Shown piece by piece: positions 45,325-56,772 of a stretch of DNA of 64,000 nt. Every line of letters begins with the position of its first letter. Positions within the stretch are counted from its first letter, which is position 1. The notes beneath the pieces are model-generated. The model was not told the DNA's origin. It saw nothing but the letters and a program-made list of their open reading frames with translations, and ran no database searches. Source of the DNA: Crambe crambe (taxonomy: Eukaryota > Porifera > Demospongiae > Poecilosclerida > Crambeidae); the NCBI GenBank assembly GCA_963924555.1, contig OZ004590.1, positions 5,696,001 through 5,760,000 of the forward strand, given 5' to 3'. The position numbers and the translations under genes were made by a program.

Positions 45325-48109
45325 CTAATGGCTAATCAATGCTATATCAGTATTCTTTGTCCGTTTATCTCCAACAACCATCATTTCTCTATCATTGATC
45401 ATTGTACTGGTGCATCGATGCCGTGGGCGTGGTAAACCCCCAACTTTCAGCCACTTTCCAGTTTCAGGTTGGTAGACTTGAATGGCATTGGTATCCCCCC
45501 AGCCACCCAATGCAAGCAGAGACCCACTGATGGATAGTGGAGTAGAGAGGGTAACATCTAGTTCAGATATCTCCTTCCAGATCTGTTTGTCTCTCTTACT
45601 AGAACTCTTTGGGTTGAGCAGAGATATGAGAGTTAGGAGGGACACATTGAATGCCTTCTTAGTAACAGCATCATTAATAAACCCACCCAAGAAATAACAT
45701 GTGTCACCCACTATGGCTGCCTTCATCTCACCCCATCCCACTGGGAGTAAAGGTGCAGTAGACCACTGTTTATTGCTGGTGTTCATGACCTCAACAGATG
45801 TTAAATAGTCCTCCTTTTCAGAATAGCCTCCAGCCACAACTAACCACTCTTTGTATATTACAGCAGAGCAGGAATAACGTGCTGTGGGCATATCAGGATA
45901 GGGATGCACCCATTCCTTGCTTGCAGCTCTCCATGCACCCAGTACCTTGCTATCAGCTCCATTCACTTCTGCTCCACCCACTAACACTAGTTGGTTGTGG
46001 ATCACTACCATACCAAAGTAGCATGTTTTATATGGTGGCAATGTGGCCCATTTCTCCAAGTGAATGTCATATACCATGACTTTGAATTCATTGTCATCAC
46101 CAGTATCTCCACCTCCAACATACATCATCCCCTGCATCACTACAGCCTGCATAGGACCTTCCATCCCAAATGGCATATCTGGACCACGCCTCCACTTTAA
46201 CTGGAGTGGGAATTTGAGTTTGAGGGGTACCTGTGAAATCAGGTGTTAATTACTGATGATGACCACCACTTAGTGTCTGACCTTTCCTTCCTGTTGCTGT
46301 TCCTGCCACCTCCTCAGTTCCTCCGTTAGTCTGCTGATCTCAGCATCTTTAGATTGCAGTTCCTCCCTCAGTCGAGACTCTCTTGACTCCAAGTCTGCAC
46401 GTAACTCCTATGAAGGAAGGTTATCAAATTCATGCAAAGTAAATTAATTTCGGTTGTGTGCACTAATTGGAATATCTCCAAGCTTAAGTGATCTACATGA
46501 GTTGGTATCTCACCTCTAGCTGCCTAATATCTTTCTGCTGCTGCTGAAATTGTCTCTCTTTAGCTTCCACTTCACTATGAAGCTGCCGGATTAGACCATC
46601 TTTAGTAGTAATTTCCCTGTTTTTTGTTTCCATTTCTTGCTGAGTTTGTCTCTCTCTCACCACAGCAGCCTGTAGTGTGCAATGAAATGATCGTTCCATT
46701 GTTGAAAAAATTAGGTATATATACTCACTTCTAATCCAGCCTGATATCTCTGTGATTCAACACATAGTCTCTGTGATTCAGCCTGGTGTCTCTGTGATTC
46801 AGCCTGATGTCTCTGTGATTCAGACTGGTGTCTCTGTGATTCAGACTGGTATCTCTGTGATTCAGCTTGCAGCCTTTCCAGATCTGCTTGATATCTTTCC
46901 TACATGACGAAGAATAATGATGGCATGTTATCAGGTTATCAGGTTTACAAGTACCTCTTGTCGAGTCAGTTCCTCTATCCTTCTGCCTTTCATCTTCAAA
47001 TCTTTGGCCAGCTTCACTCTTGCAATATCCAACTTAACTATACTGGCACCATACTCTCCTTCCACCTCCACCGTTATCCTCTGGAGTCTGTCCAGCACCT
47101 CATCAGTGGCTGGCCTTTCAGCTGGGACATTATGCAGACACTGCTCAACCAGCTGGACTAGAGCAGGGTGATGCCAGCAAATCTTATTTTCCAGCAATTC
47201 AATGTACTCTCCACGACGTTCTAGCTCAGTCCTTGCTTGGATGACTTGAGGATTGTCAGGACTGAAGAAAGTGCTCTGGAGAAGGTCACCTGGGAATGTC
47301 TGAAAGAGACCGTACTGGTGCCATTTTTAGCATCACAGTAGTGTAGAGTACTAACCTGTGTCATGGTGTAGAGGGCAAGGTGGCCAAAGGAGAAGATGTC
47401 GAGGGATGGTCCATAGCGGTGAGTCTCTCCCAGAGCTTCTGGTGGCATGTACACTAGCGTCCCTGGCAATTTTGAGAGTGTTCTGGCCATCTGACCTGGT
47501 CTCATGTCAACGATGCGTGAGTTGCCCATGTCAGTGATTTTGGCCACCAGAGAGGAGGTAAGGAGGACATTCTTGGCAGTCAGGTCCCTGTGTATGACTG
47601 GAGGTGTCCTCTTGTGGAGGTAGACCAGTCCACTGGCCACATCCTCCAGGACAGAGCGCTTGAGAGAGAGAGGGAGGCCAGGCATGTGTTCCAACAGGTC
47701 ATCCAGACTTGTCTCCAGTCGTTCCATCACCAGTAGAGGTAGTTGAGTCCCTGGGAGGAAGCACAGACCCAGGAACAGGGTGATGTTAGGGTGACGGAGG
47801 CTGGACATCAACTGGCACTCCTGCTCATACTTTTGGACAAGCTCAGGCACTCCTTGATTGCCAGCATCTATGAGAGCTTCATGAATCTTCTTGCCAGCAC
47901 AGATGAGATGGTGGCACTTTACCTGTTGAAGAGTAGATCTCACTAACATGCATTCAAATCTATTTCACTATACTGACCTCTTCCACTGAACCATAAGAAC
48001 CTGATCCCAGAACATTTCCAGTTGGAGTGACATCAGTCAGCATAAACTGCTGTAGGTGACGGTTGTTCCTGAAGGCCTGAGCCACACCATGTCTTCTCAA
48101 GAATGCCAT
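45325..48109 (-). CDS. Kinase-coiled coil-Kelch protein, unit A
   Basis: Predicted 800-residue cytosolic protein; no named family recognised. Exons 5' to 3': 48109-47978, 47922-47356, 47299-46955, 46899-46729, 46669-46514, 46407-46282, 46230-45325; every length is a multiple of three (all introns phase 0). Kinase domain: glycine loop GSGSYGSV (35-42), Lys in CAGKKIHE (55-56), helix C EQECQLM, HRDLTAKN (155-162), DMG instead of DFG (175-177), YMPPEAL. By eye it is closest to TKL/tyrosine-like kinases. Catalytic Lys, HRD Asp and the DMG Asp are kept, so activity is plausible. Then come a coiled coil with six or more ESQRHQA-like heptads and further charged coil exons. A C-terminal Kelch propeller follows (LVLVGGAE, EWLVVAGGYSE, SLLALGG), with repeated GG doublets. 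Kelch blades usually bind protein partners. Confidence 0.85.
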
Positions 48110-48270
48110 GATCAAAACAGAACTTCAAAAAGTAGGTGTGTCACATAATGAGATTCATAGTACAAAATACAGGTCTTTGGGTGTGTCCCATAAATGAGAT
48201 CCATTATGGTGGCTTGCATGTGGCATGAACATGACTGTGTGACACTTCCTTCATGAACACATAAGTTTCT

Positions 48271-48482
48271 GTGAGTTATATGCAATGTCAAGAATGTAGT
48301 TATAGAGACTATCAGTACACACTACGTAGACGACAATTTCATAGCTGCTATGGAAAATGCAAAGCATTGTGGGGCGAGCTCAGTTTACCCAAGATCATGT
48401 TAGGACAGATGTACGATGATGATATTCAGTACATTTATATATTTGCATATGAGGTTGTTTATAACACTATGTGAACCATATA
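48271..48482. repeat. Array-associated repeat module, copy 1
   Basis: Begins 'caatgtcaagaatgtagtta' and runs to 'tagaacaatgg'. The same module recurs at 48735-48930, in part at 50696-50825, and, split by an insertion, at 55885-55999 plus 56604-56790. This copy is the most diverged. Confidence 0.7.
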
Positions 48483-48565
48483 GAACAATGGTTTATCACA
48501 TGAATGCACTATGCGGGGGTTATACTAGCCTCGATCCCAGGCATTAGAGAGGAAGGCCTGGGTTA

Positions 48566-48712
48566 TACTACAGTGGATTGCTGTAATCTTGCAACAGAAC
48601 ACCAAACCAAAATTTACATAGCCTCGCCCAACTCTATTAAAAGCCACTTTGAAAGGAGAAATTTTGGTTTGGTGTTCTGGTGCAAGATTACTGCAATCCA
48701 TTGTAACACTTC
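48566..48712. repeat. Hairpin element with ~46-bp inverted arms
   Basis: The arm ending '...aacaccaaaccaaaattt' at 48566-48612 is matched in reverse complement by 48659-48712 (starting aaattttggtttggtgttct), with about three mismatches. It looks like a foldback MITE or its relic. The right arm recurs near 55838-55870. Confidence 0.75.
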
Positions 48713-48734
48713 CTTCATTCCTATTTACAATGTC

Positions 48735-48945
48735 AAGAATGTAGTCCTTCATTCCTATTTACAATGTCAAGAATGTAGTTATGGAGACTATCAGCACACA
48801 CTAGACCACAATTTAATAGCTACTAGGGAAATGCAAAGCATCGTGGGGCAAGCGCGCATGCTCAGTTCACCTAAGGTTATCACAGAAATAAACTACAATG
48901 TTAGGACCAATATACGACAATATATATATATATATATATATATAT
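48735..48945. repeat. Array-associated repeat module, copy 2 (uninterrupted site)
   Basis: Same module as at 48271, followed by a (TA)n run at 48921-48945. Around 'catgctcagtt' (about 48858) it is continuous, whereas the copy at 55.9 kb is interrupted there by a TIR element. Confidence 0.75.
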
Positions 48946-48947
48946 GT

Positions 48948-49056
48948 AATAGTTATTAACCAAGCGCTAGGTTTGTAGTCGAATTATAAGCACGAGGCCC
49001 GAGGGGCGAGTGCTTATAATTCACTACAAACCGCACGCGCGCGGTTAATAACTATT
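48948..49056. repeat. Palindromic element, about 109 bp
   Basis: Outer arms aatagttattaacc / ggttaataactatt and inner arms 48970-48993 / 49010-49032 (ggtttgtag...ataagcac and its complement), around a GC-rich centre (gaggcccgaggggcgag). Resembles a small foldback MITE. Confidence 0.8.
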
Positions 49057-49662
49057 TTATAGCCCGCGCGAGTGTACTACGCATGCTCAGTGCTTCTGTT
49101 TCTATAGCGATGCAGCTACTTTTTGGCTGCTTACAAGAATATGGCCATCCCACTTCAACGTCGTGATTCGTATGGTACCGAACTATCTTTCACTCTATAA
49201 CCCACCCACTCACTGTGTTGCCCACGTAAGGTAGGGGCACAGCGTCATAATTATGGTTGGACGCTGAATGGCAAGTAGGGCAGCTAGTGCAGAATACCAG
49301 CCACGCTGTTACACAGCTCGCAAGTTCTGCCTTTTATGCTGGCTACTCTATGAAAAGCTTGTTGGGTTTGAAATGGGGAATGTGGTCAATGAATATCATT
49401 ATAGCGTGCGCACCGTGTTCAATGAATAATATTAAAATTCTTTTCTGAGAGTAGTTAGTATAAGGACAGAACTCTATACTGTCACATACTCACCTTTCAG
49501 TCTAATCACAACTCCTTAAAAGTACAATATCAACTTTGCAGAATCTATATCTAACTTTTCCCTGTAAACACCACCCCAGGCTACAATTACATGCACTGTA
49601 TCACATTTATAAATCCATGTAAATCGGTCCGTTACCATGGCAACGGGCTATAAATATATATA

Positions 49663-49940
49663 TAAGTAAAAAAGCATTTCGTGAAATGAAAAAAGATGTA
49701 GGGATGACCACTGCTCAAAAAAGTAAGGAAACAAGAAGGATGGAATCTTTGTTCTGTATATCCAGCCAACAATCCCTACATATACGTACATTACTGCACT
49801 ATAATCTGTAGCTACACGTATATGTAGGGATTGTTGGCTGGATATACAGAACAAAGATTCCATCCTTCTTGTTTCCTTACTTTTTTGAGCAGTGGTCATC
49901 CCTACATCTTTTTTCATTTCACGAAATGCTTTTTTACTTA
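49663..49940. repeat. Perfect 125-bp inverted repeat with 28-bp spacer
   Basis: Left arm 49663-49787 and right arm 49816-49940 are exact reverse complements when compared base by base. Arms start taagtaaaaaagcatttcgt. No protein is credible inside. Either a very young foldback element or a palindrome-type assembly artefact. Confidence 0.9.
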
Positions 49941-50812
49941 CTTGTTCCTGGTCTTTTTTCCCTCTCTTTTATGGTTTTAGCTATGTATAAAGTTCATTCT
50001 TCTATGTGTATGCAGGGACAGATGAAAGAAGAGTAGTTCTCCGATAGCATACCAGCCCAATCAACGAGTCAAGGTGTTGTGTCATGTCTTACTTGGAGGT
50101 CGAAGATGCTGAAATAGTCTACCGTGGTGAATCTAAATCCCCGAGTCGATACAGTAGTCTATCATCATTATCTAGAGCATAGATAATGTATACTAAGCTA
50201 GTTAGCTAGCTAGCTAGAGACAGCTGAGTAATAATTATTATAATTTCGAATAATTGGATATCAAATACATGCGCATGCGTATTATAGAAAAGATGGCTTC
50301 CTAATATTGAATTAGTCAAGTGCTGTGCTCCTTACTGTCTCCTTTTTCATCGACTCTTTCGAGGATCAACGAGTGCAGCTGGTAGAATTTGGAGTGGATT
50401 TATCCAGAAATCATAGCTGTAGCTTGAGTGGTTCGAGAGATATGGTTATCTAAGAAGAATAACGATAACAATAGAGAAGAAGAAGAATCCAGCGATTTAC
50501 CTGCTTGCCGTATTTCTGAAACGGTAAGCTCCTTGGTCCTGAAACTTGGTCTGCACATTGTAGTAGGCTCTAGTAGGCTGGATAATCATTCACAGTAGCT
50601 TTTGTTAGGTCTAAGTGGGGGAACTAGAATTTCACTTTAGTATTAGTCTATAGGCGGCGCGCGTGGCCGTCCGAGTCATCCCTACATAGAGAGTGCTACC
50701 GCACTCTCTGATTATCAGTACATATTTATACATCTGCATATGAAGGTGAAAGGTCATCCTCACTAGTGTGGGGCTATATATATAACTTGTTTTATAACAC
50801 ACATTATGTGAA
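49941..50812. other. Intergenic region between units A and B
   Basis: No gene recognised. Contains a short hairpin (agagagtgctaccgcactct) at about 50686-50708 and, from about 50696, the 3'-flank module shared with unit C. Confidence 0.5.
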
Positions 50813-53653
50813 CTATATAAAACAATGGTTTAAACTAAATGCTATGTCTGTTTTGTTTGTCCATTTTGAATTTTCTATCCCTCCAGCCACTAGTATTTCT
50901 CTATCAGTTATCATGGCACTGGTAATCCGATGTCGAGGAGAAGGTATTTCTCCAACTTTCAGCCATTTCCCAGTCTCGGGTTGGTAGAGTTGGATAGCAC
51001 TTGTGGACTTAACACCCTCCACTCCTCCCAGTGCAAGGAGACACCCATTAACGGAGAGTGGAGTGGACTGGATGACTTGTAGACCGGATATCTCTTTCCA
51101 GATCTGTTTTGTTTTCTTGCTTGAAGCTTCTTGGTTGAGTTGCGATAGGAGAGCTGGGAGGGACACACTGTACACTGTGTCACTATTAGTCCCACCCATG
51201 AGGTACCACGTATCACCCACAATGGCCGACTTCATTTCACTCCATCCCACTGGCATGGGAGATGCTGTGTACCATTTTTTATTGTTGATGTTCATGACTT
51301 CGACAGAAAGTTGATACGTCCCATACTCTGAGTAGCCTCCAGCCACAACTAGCCATTCTTTATAAACCACTGCAGAACAGGAATCGTGTCCTCTTGGCAT
51401 ATCGGGATAGGGATGTACCCATTCCTTGCTTGCAGCTCTCCATACACCCAGCATCTTGCTTCCACGATTACCTCCCACTAACACGAGTTGGTTTTTGATC
51501 TCCGTCATAGAAAATTTAGTCGTTCGATATGATGTCAACCTTGTCCATCTTGCTAAATGAGTGTCATATCCCATGACATAACTGGACAGTCCTCCCCCGA
51601 CATACATTATCCCTTGCACCACTACTGACTGTACGTAATTGCTCATCCCAAGTGGCATATCTGGACCATGCCTCCATCTTAACTGAAGAGGGGGTTCGAG
51701 TTTGAGGGGTACCTGTGGAATGAGTTGTATAATTACTGATGATGACCACCACTTAGTGTCTGACCTTTCCTGTCCCCTCCTGTTGCTGTTCCTGCCACCT
51801 CCTCAGTTCCTCTGTTAGTCTGCTGATCTCAGCATCTTTAGATTGCAGTTCCTCCCTCAGTTGAGACTCTCTTGACTCCAAATCTGCACGTAACTCCTAC
51901 AGTTATATATGCATGTAAGGTTGTGAATAATGTCCTCCTTGGTGATTATCTGACCTTGATTCCATCCTGAACCTGCTGAAGTTGACTCTCTTTAACTTCC
52001 ATTTCACTCTGTAACTGCCAGATTTGACCGTTTTTAATAACAATTTCCCTATTTTTAGCCAGGATTTTTTCTTGATTTCGTCTCTCTTTCTCCTGTATCC
52101 ATGCAGTGGATGCATTTCTGATAGTTTTATAATTCCCAATACTTACTTCTAATTCTTTATTTTCCACTTCTAATTCTTCCTGTTGCCTCTCCAATTCAAC
52201 TTGCCGCCATTCCAATTCAGTTTGTTTTCTTTCCACCTCAGCTTGCTGCCGTTCCAACTCAGCTTCCTGCCTCTCCATTTCGGCTCTGCGTCTTTCTAAC
52301 TCATCTTGCTGCTTTTGCAGCTCAGCTCTCTGTAGTGTGTGCTGCCTTTCTTGTTCCATTCTGTGTCTTTCCAATTCAGTATACTGCCTATCCAATTCTA
52401 CTTGCTGTCTTTCCTGGAAGAAGAAGAAAAAGAAGAAGAAGAATGATTTAGCTATCAATTCAGCAGTAAAACCCTTCTTATAGTGTACCTGTTGTTGAGT
52501 CAATTCTTCTATCTTTCTGTCTTTCTTTCTCATGTCTCTAGCAAACCTAACTCTTGCAATGTCTAACTCAATCACACTGGGACCATACTCTCCTTCCACC
52601 TCCACCTTCATCCTCTGGAGTCTGTCCAGCACCTCATCAGTGGTTGGCCTTTGAGTTGGAACATTATGCAGACACTGCTTGACCAGCTGGACTAGAGCAG
52701 GGTGGTACCAGCCAACTTGATTTTCCAGCGATTCAATGTACTCTCCACGACGTTCCAGCTCAGTCCTTGCTTGGATGACTTGAAGATTGTCAGGAGTGAA
52801 GAAAGTGCTCTGGAGAAGATTACCTGGGAATTTCTAAGTTTTATGCAGAATGCCATTTATATTTTGTATGGCAAGTAATGGCATGATTTTACTGACCTGT
52901 GTTATGGTGTAGAGGGCAAGGTGGCCAAAGGAGAAGATGTCTAGGGATGGTCCATAGCGATGAGTCTCTCCCAGAGCTTCTGGTGGCATGTACACTAGTG
53001 TCCCTGGCAATTTGGAGAGTGTCCTAGCCATCTGACCTGGTCTCATGTCAATGATGCGTGAGTTGCCCATGTCAGTGATCTTGGCCACCAGAGAGGAGGT
53101 GAGGAGGACGTTCTTGGCAGTCAGGTCCCTGTGGATGACTGGAGGTGTCCTCTTGTGGAGGTAGACCAGTCCACTGGCTATATCCTTTAGGAAGGAGCGC
53201 TTCACAGAGAGAGGAAGGCCAGGCATGTGTTCCAATAGGTCATCCAGACTTGTCTCCAGTCGCTCCATCACCAGTAGAGGCAACTGAGTCCCTGGAAGGA
53301 AACACAGGCCCAGGAACAGGGTGATGTTAGGATGACGGAGGCTGGACATCAACTGACACTCCTGCTCATACTTATGGACAAGTTCATCTGCTCCTTCATT
53401 GTCAACTTCTATGAGAGCTTCATGAATCTTCTTGCCAGCACAGATGAGTTGCTGGTGCTTCACCTGTAGACAGTAAATTGAGTCACTAACAGGCTACTAA
53501 CTATCACTAAGAGAAACTGACCTCTTCCACTGAACCATATGAGCCTGTTCCAAGAATCTTACCAGTTGGAGTGACATCAGTCAGCACAAACTGTTGTAAG
53601 TGATGGTTGTCTCTAAAGACACGAGTCACACTGTGTCCTCTTAAGAGTTCCAT
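50813..53653 (-). CDS. Kinase-coiled coil-Kelch protein, unit B
   Basis: Complete paralogue of unit A, predicted 826 residues. Exons 5' to 3': 53653-53522, 53463-52897, 52833-52489, 52413-52147, 52092-51955, 51896-51765, 51712-50813; all multiples of three. Kinase exon 2 is 567 bp, exactly as in A, C and D. Motifs: GTGSYGSV, CAGKKIHEALI, HRDLTAKN, DMG, YMPPEAL. The first coil exon differs from A: a long ELERQQAEVERKQTELEW-type repeat replaces A's ESQRHQ heptads. Kelch blades are intact (LVLVGG, WLVVAGGYSE, WYLMGG, CLLALGG, ILVAGG), ending with a stop at 50813-50815. The intron before the coil is a GAA-rich run. Nearly identical to unit C, so the duplication is recent. Confidence 0.85.
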
Positions 53654-53744
53654 GATACAAGTAAAATGTAATTAACATGTCATGTGTAATATGAGACATT
53701 ATCAGTTGTCTTAAGTGATTATAACCAATTAATCAATCTTGGTA
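53654..53744. promoter_or_regulatory. Presumed promoter interval of unit B
   Basis: About 90 bp between the unit B start codon and the minisatellite; the homologous interval upstream of unit C is similar. No defined motif was seen. Confidence 0.3.
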
Positions 53745-54255
53745 TGCACCCTCACAGTGAAACCTTGGTATGTACCCCTAGAGTGAAATTTTGTATGTAC
53801 CCCCAGAGTGAAACCTTGGTATGTATCCCCAGAATGAAACCTTGGTATGTACTCCTAGAGTGAAATTTCCCACAGTGAAACCTCCTAGAGTGAAATTTTG
53901 GTGTGTACCCCACAGTGAAACCTTGGTATGTACCCCCAGAGTGAAACCTTGGTATGTGCCCCCTGAGTGAAACCTTGGTATGCACCCCCAGAGTGAAACC
54001 TTGGTATGTACCCCCAGAGTGAAACCTTGGTACGTGCCCCCTGAGTGAAACCTTGGTATGCACCCCCAGAGTGAAACCTTGGTATGTACCCCTAGAGTGA
54101 AATTTCCCACAGTGAAACCTCCTAGAGTGAAATTTTGGTGTGCACCCCACAGTGAAACCTTGGTATGTACTCCCAGAGTGAAAACTTGGTATGTGCCCCC
54201 AGAGTGAAACCTTAAGTATGCACCCCCAGAATGAAACCTTGGTAAGTACTCCCAT

Positions 54256-54291
<36 letters not shown>

Positions 54292-54395
54292 AGAGTGAAA
54301 CCTTGGTATGTACCCCTAGAGTGAAATTTTGGTATGTATCCCCAGAGTGAAACCTAGATTTGTTTCACTCTGGGGGTACATACCTGTATGCACAT
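53745..54395. repeat. 26-bp minisatellite upstream of unit B, with poly-C
   Basis: About 22 copies of a unit like 'ccttggtatgtacccccaga' + gtgaaa, with variants, plus a C-run of roughly 36 at 54257-54291. The minus-strand open frames (GVHTKVSL-type repeats) are translation of the satellite, not a gene. A shorter array of the same unit lies upstream of unit C. Confidence 0.92.
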
Positions 54396-54573
54396 GCATA
54401 ATCATAGCCCATTATCAAATAATACATGTGAAGATGTAGCTATGTGATACATAAAGGGATAAATCAGTGTATGGTGGTACATGTTAGTGTTTTCCAGTGT
54501 TATAAGAAGTAACTATATAGGCTATGCGACCATGTACTGTGCAATGAAAATAGTATGGAATGTACAAATCGAA

Positions 54574-55402
54574 CTAATAGCTGATCAATGCTGTATCAAT
54601 TTTCTTTATCCAATTAAAATCTTTGCGTCCTCCAATCACCATCATTTCTCTATCATTGATCATTGCACAAGTGCAGTTACATCGTGGGTGTGATGGATCT
54701 CCAACTTTCAGCCACTTCCCAGTTTCAAATTGTAGTTGAGTCTTTACCAGCCTTCTTACCACCCAATGCAAGCAGAGACCCACTGATGGAGAGTGGAGTG
54801 GAGTAGATATCATCTAGTTCAGATATCTCCTTCCAGATTGGTTCGTCTCTCTTGCTAGAAATCATTGGGTTGAGCAGAGATATGAGAGCTGGGAGAGACA
54901 CACTGAATACCTTCTTAGTAGTGCCTCTTAATATAAGCCCACCCATATAGTAACACGTATCACCCACTATGGCTGTCTTCATCTCGGCCCATCCCACTGG
55001 CAGTGGAGGTGCAGTAGACCATTGTTTATTGCTGGTGTTCCTGACCTCAACAGATGTTGAATAGTTCCCCTTTTCAAGATAACCTCCAGCCACAACTAAC
55101 CATTCTTTGTATATTACAGCAGAACAGGAACAACATGCTGTGGGCATATCAGGATAGGGATGCACCCATTCCTTGCTTGCAGCTCTCCATGCACCAAGTA
55201 CCTTGCTTTTAGCTCCACCCACTTTCCTTTCATTCCACCCACTAACACTAGTTGGTTGTTGATCACTGTCATACCAAAGTAGCATGTGGTAATGTGGCCC
55301 ATTCCCCTGAGTGAATGTCATATACCATTAGTTTGTATCTATTGTATTTACCTCTGCTTGCTGCCGTTCCAACTCAGCTTCCTGCCTCTCCATTTTGGCT
55401 CT
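54574..55402 (-). pseudogene. Relic of a kinase-coil-Kelch unit (coil exon fragment plus Kelch)
   Basis: Minus strand: 55402-55352 matches part of the B/C-type coil exon (MERQEAELERQQAE), followed within about 30 bp by unit A-like Kelch sequence (KEWVHPYPDMPTA, EWLVVAGGYLE, LLALGG). The Kelch frame breaks near 54745, where the FETGKWLKVG blade continues in a different frame to a stop at 54574. No kinase exon is present between it and unit C. Confidence 0.8.
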
Positions 55403-55880
55403 CATTAAGTGACGTATTTTGTTAAATCGTGTCATAAAGTTCTAGCTGGCCAGTATTACTTAATATTAGAGGGAGGTGGCCAAGGCAGTACGAGACCATG
55501 CCCCCCATCGCTCATGACGTCAAAACGGTGGATTCTTCCTGCTATCGTGGACCGTCAGCAAGTGTAAGAAATAGTAGATAAATAGGCCAAAAGCAATTTT
55601 GTCAGAGGGATTCTCGAAATAATGAGCCATACTGATGTTACTCGCAGAGTTGTGTACCGTCAAGCACCCTAGTTTGAGGTTATCTGCGGCTCCTGCCTTC
55701 TCTGTTCAAGCTATTCACTATCCCTCCGGTGTAAATTTCAAGTATCATGTAGTAGAGCCTCACAAACCTGCATGTAACATGCAGTGTGGCATGTCCTTAA
55801 TTGCACTGAGACACTCTAAAGCCTTTTTGGACAATGGTGTTCTGGTGCAAGATTACTACAATCCATTGTAACACTTCCTT
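55403..55880. other. Intergenic between the Kelch relic and the module copy
   Basis: No gene recognised. A plus-strand open frame (55635-55871) has no family resemblance and ends in the hairpin-arm repeat. Confidence 0.4.
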
Positions 55881-55884
55881 CATT

Positions 55885-55999
55885 CCTATTTACAATGTCA
55901 AGAATGTAGTTATGGAGACTATCAGCACACACTAGACCACAATTTAATAGTTACTAGGGAAATGCAAAGCATCGTGGGGCAATCGCACATGCTCAGTTA
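55885..55999. repeat. Array-associated repeat module, copy 3 left part
   Basis: Nearly identical to 48752-48866, then interrupted at 56000 by the TIR element and resumed at about 56606. Confidence 0.75.
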
Positions 56000-56603
56000 G
56001 CCTCATACCCAGGCCTGCTTTTTTTGCGGGGCGGTGGAAAAGCGAAGGACCTGGTATAAGTTGCATGCGCATGCGCTTAATTAGACACGAAATAATATGT
56101 AAAATTTCGTCCATGATGAATATGTAATCATAAAAACGTATGTAGCACGTGCGCATTCAATCAGTGCAGCCTAGCTAGCTAGCTAGATCTGGCTCCAGAC
56201 CTTATCCACATCAGTGAAAATAAACTAAGACGCAACAAGAATAGCACTATCCCTCTCAAGTCAAGCTTATGGTCAAAAACAAAAGATAAGACACGATACT
56301 TTGATAGCAGCGACTCTTCTCGTCTAACCAGTTGGTAGCGACACAAACAAATAACTTCTTTCATGAACAGCTTGCACAGAACGCTTCTGGGAGTGAGGTG
56401 AGTTGAATCTAGTCGCAAAAAGACAGAACAGTCTAGAGCTAGCTCGACGATGATGTAATGTTTATTACGATTGTGTAACGGACGTGCCTGCAAGTATAGC
56501 GAGTCCCCCCTAAATGGGGGGATGGAGTGCATGTGCATGCAGCTTATACCAGGCCCTTCGCTTTTCCACCGCCCCGCAAAAAAAGCGGGCCTGGGTACGA
56601 GGC
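56000..56603. mobile_element. Non-autonomous TIR DNA element (about 604 bp)
   Basis: Terminal inverted repeats of about 74 bp at 56000-56073 and 56530-56603 (starting gcctcatacccaggcc / gcctcgtacccaggcc in complement), five mismatches. Flanking direct repeat 'atgctcagtt' on both sides suggests a 9-10-bp target-site duplication. No transposase. The length of the duplication would suit a Mutator-like source, but this is only inference. Confidence 0.8.
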
Positions 56604-56772
56604 CAATGCTCAGTTTACCCAAGGTCATCACAGAAATAAACTACAATGTTAGGACCAATATACGACAATATATATCAGTACATATTTATACATCTGCATA
56701 TGAGGGTGAAAGGTCATCCTCACTAGTGTGGGGCTATATATATAACTTGTTTTATAACACACATTATGTGAA

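Noticed and set aside
52400-52470. Coding Phe run from the GAA-rich stretch in unit B (and C)
   Set aside because: The poly-Phe frame crosses the intron between two exons that splice cleanly in phase 0.
53752-54255. 167-residue repetitive open frame on the minus strand
   Set aside because: It is the 26-bp minisatellite read in one frame; two frames are open and both are simply periodic.
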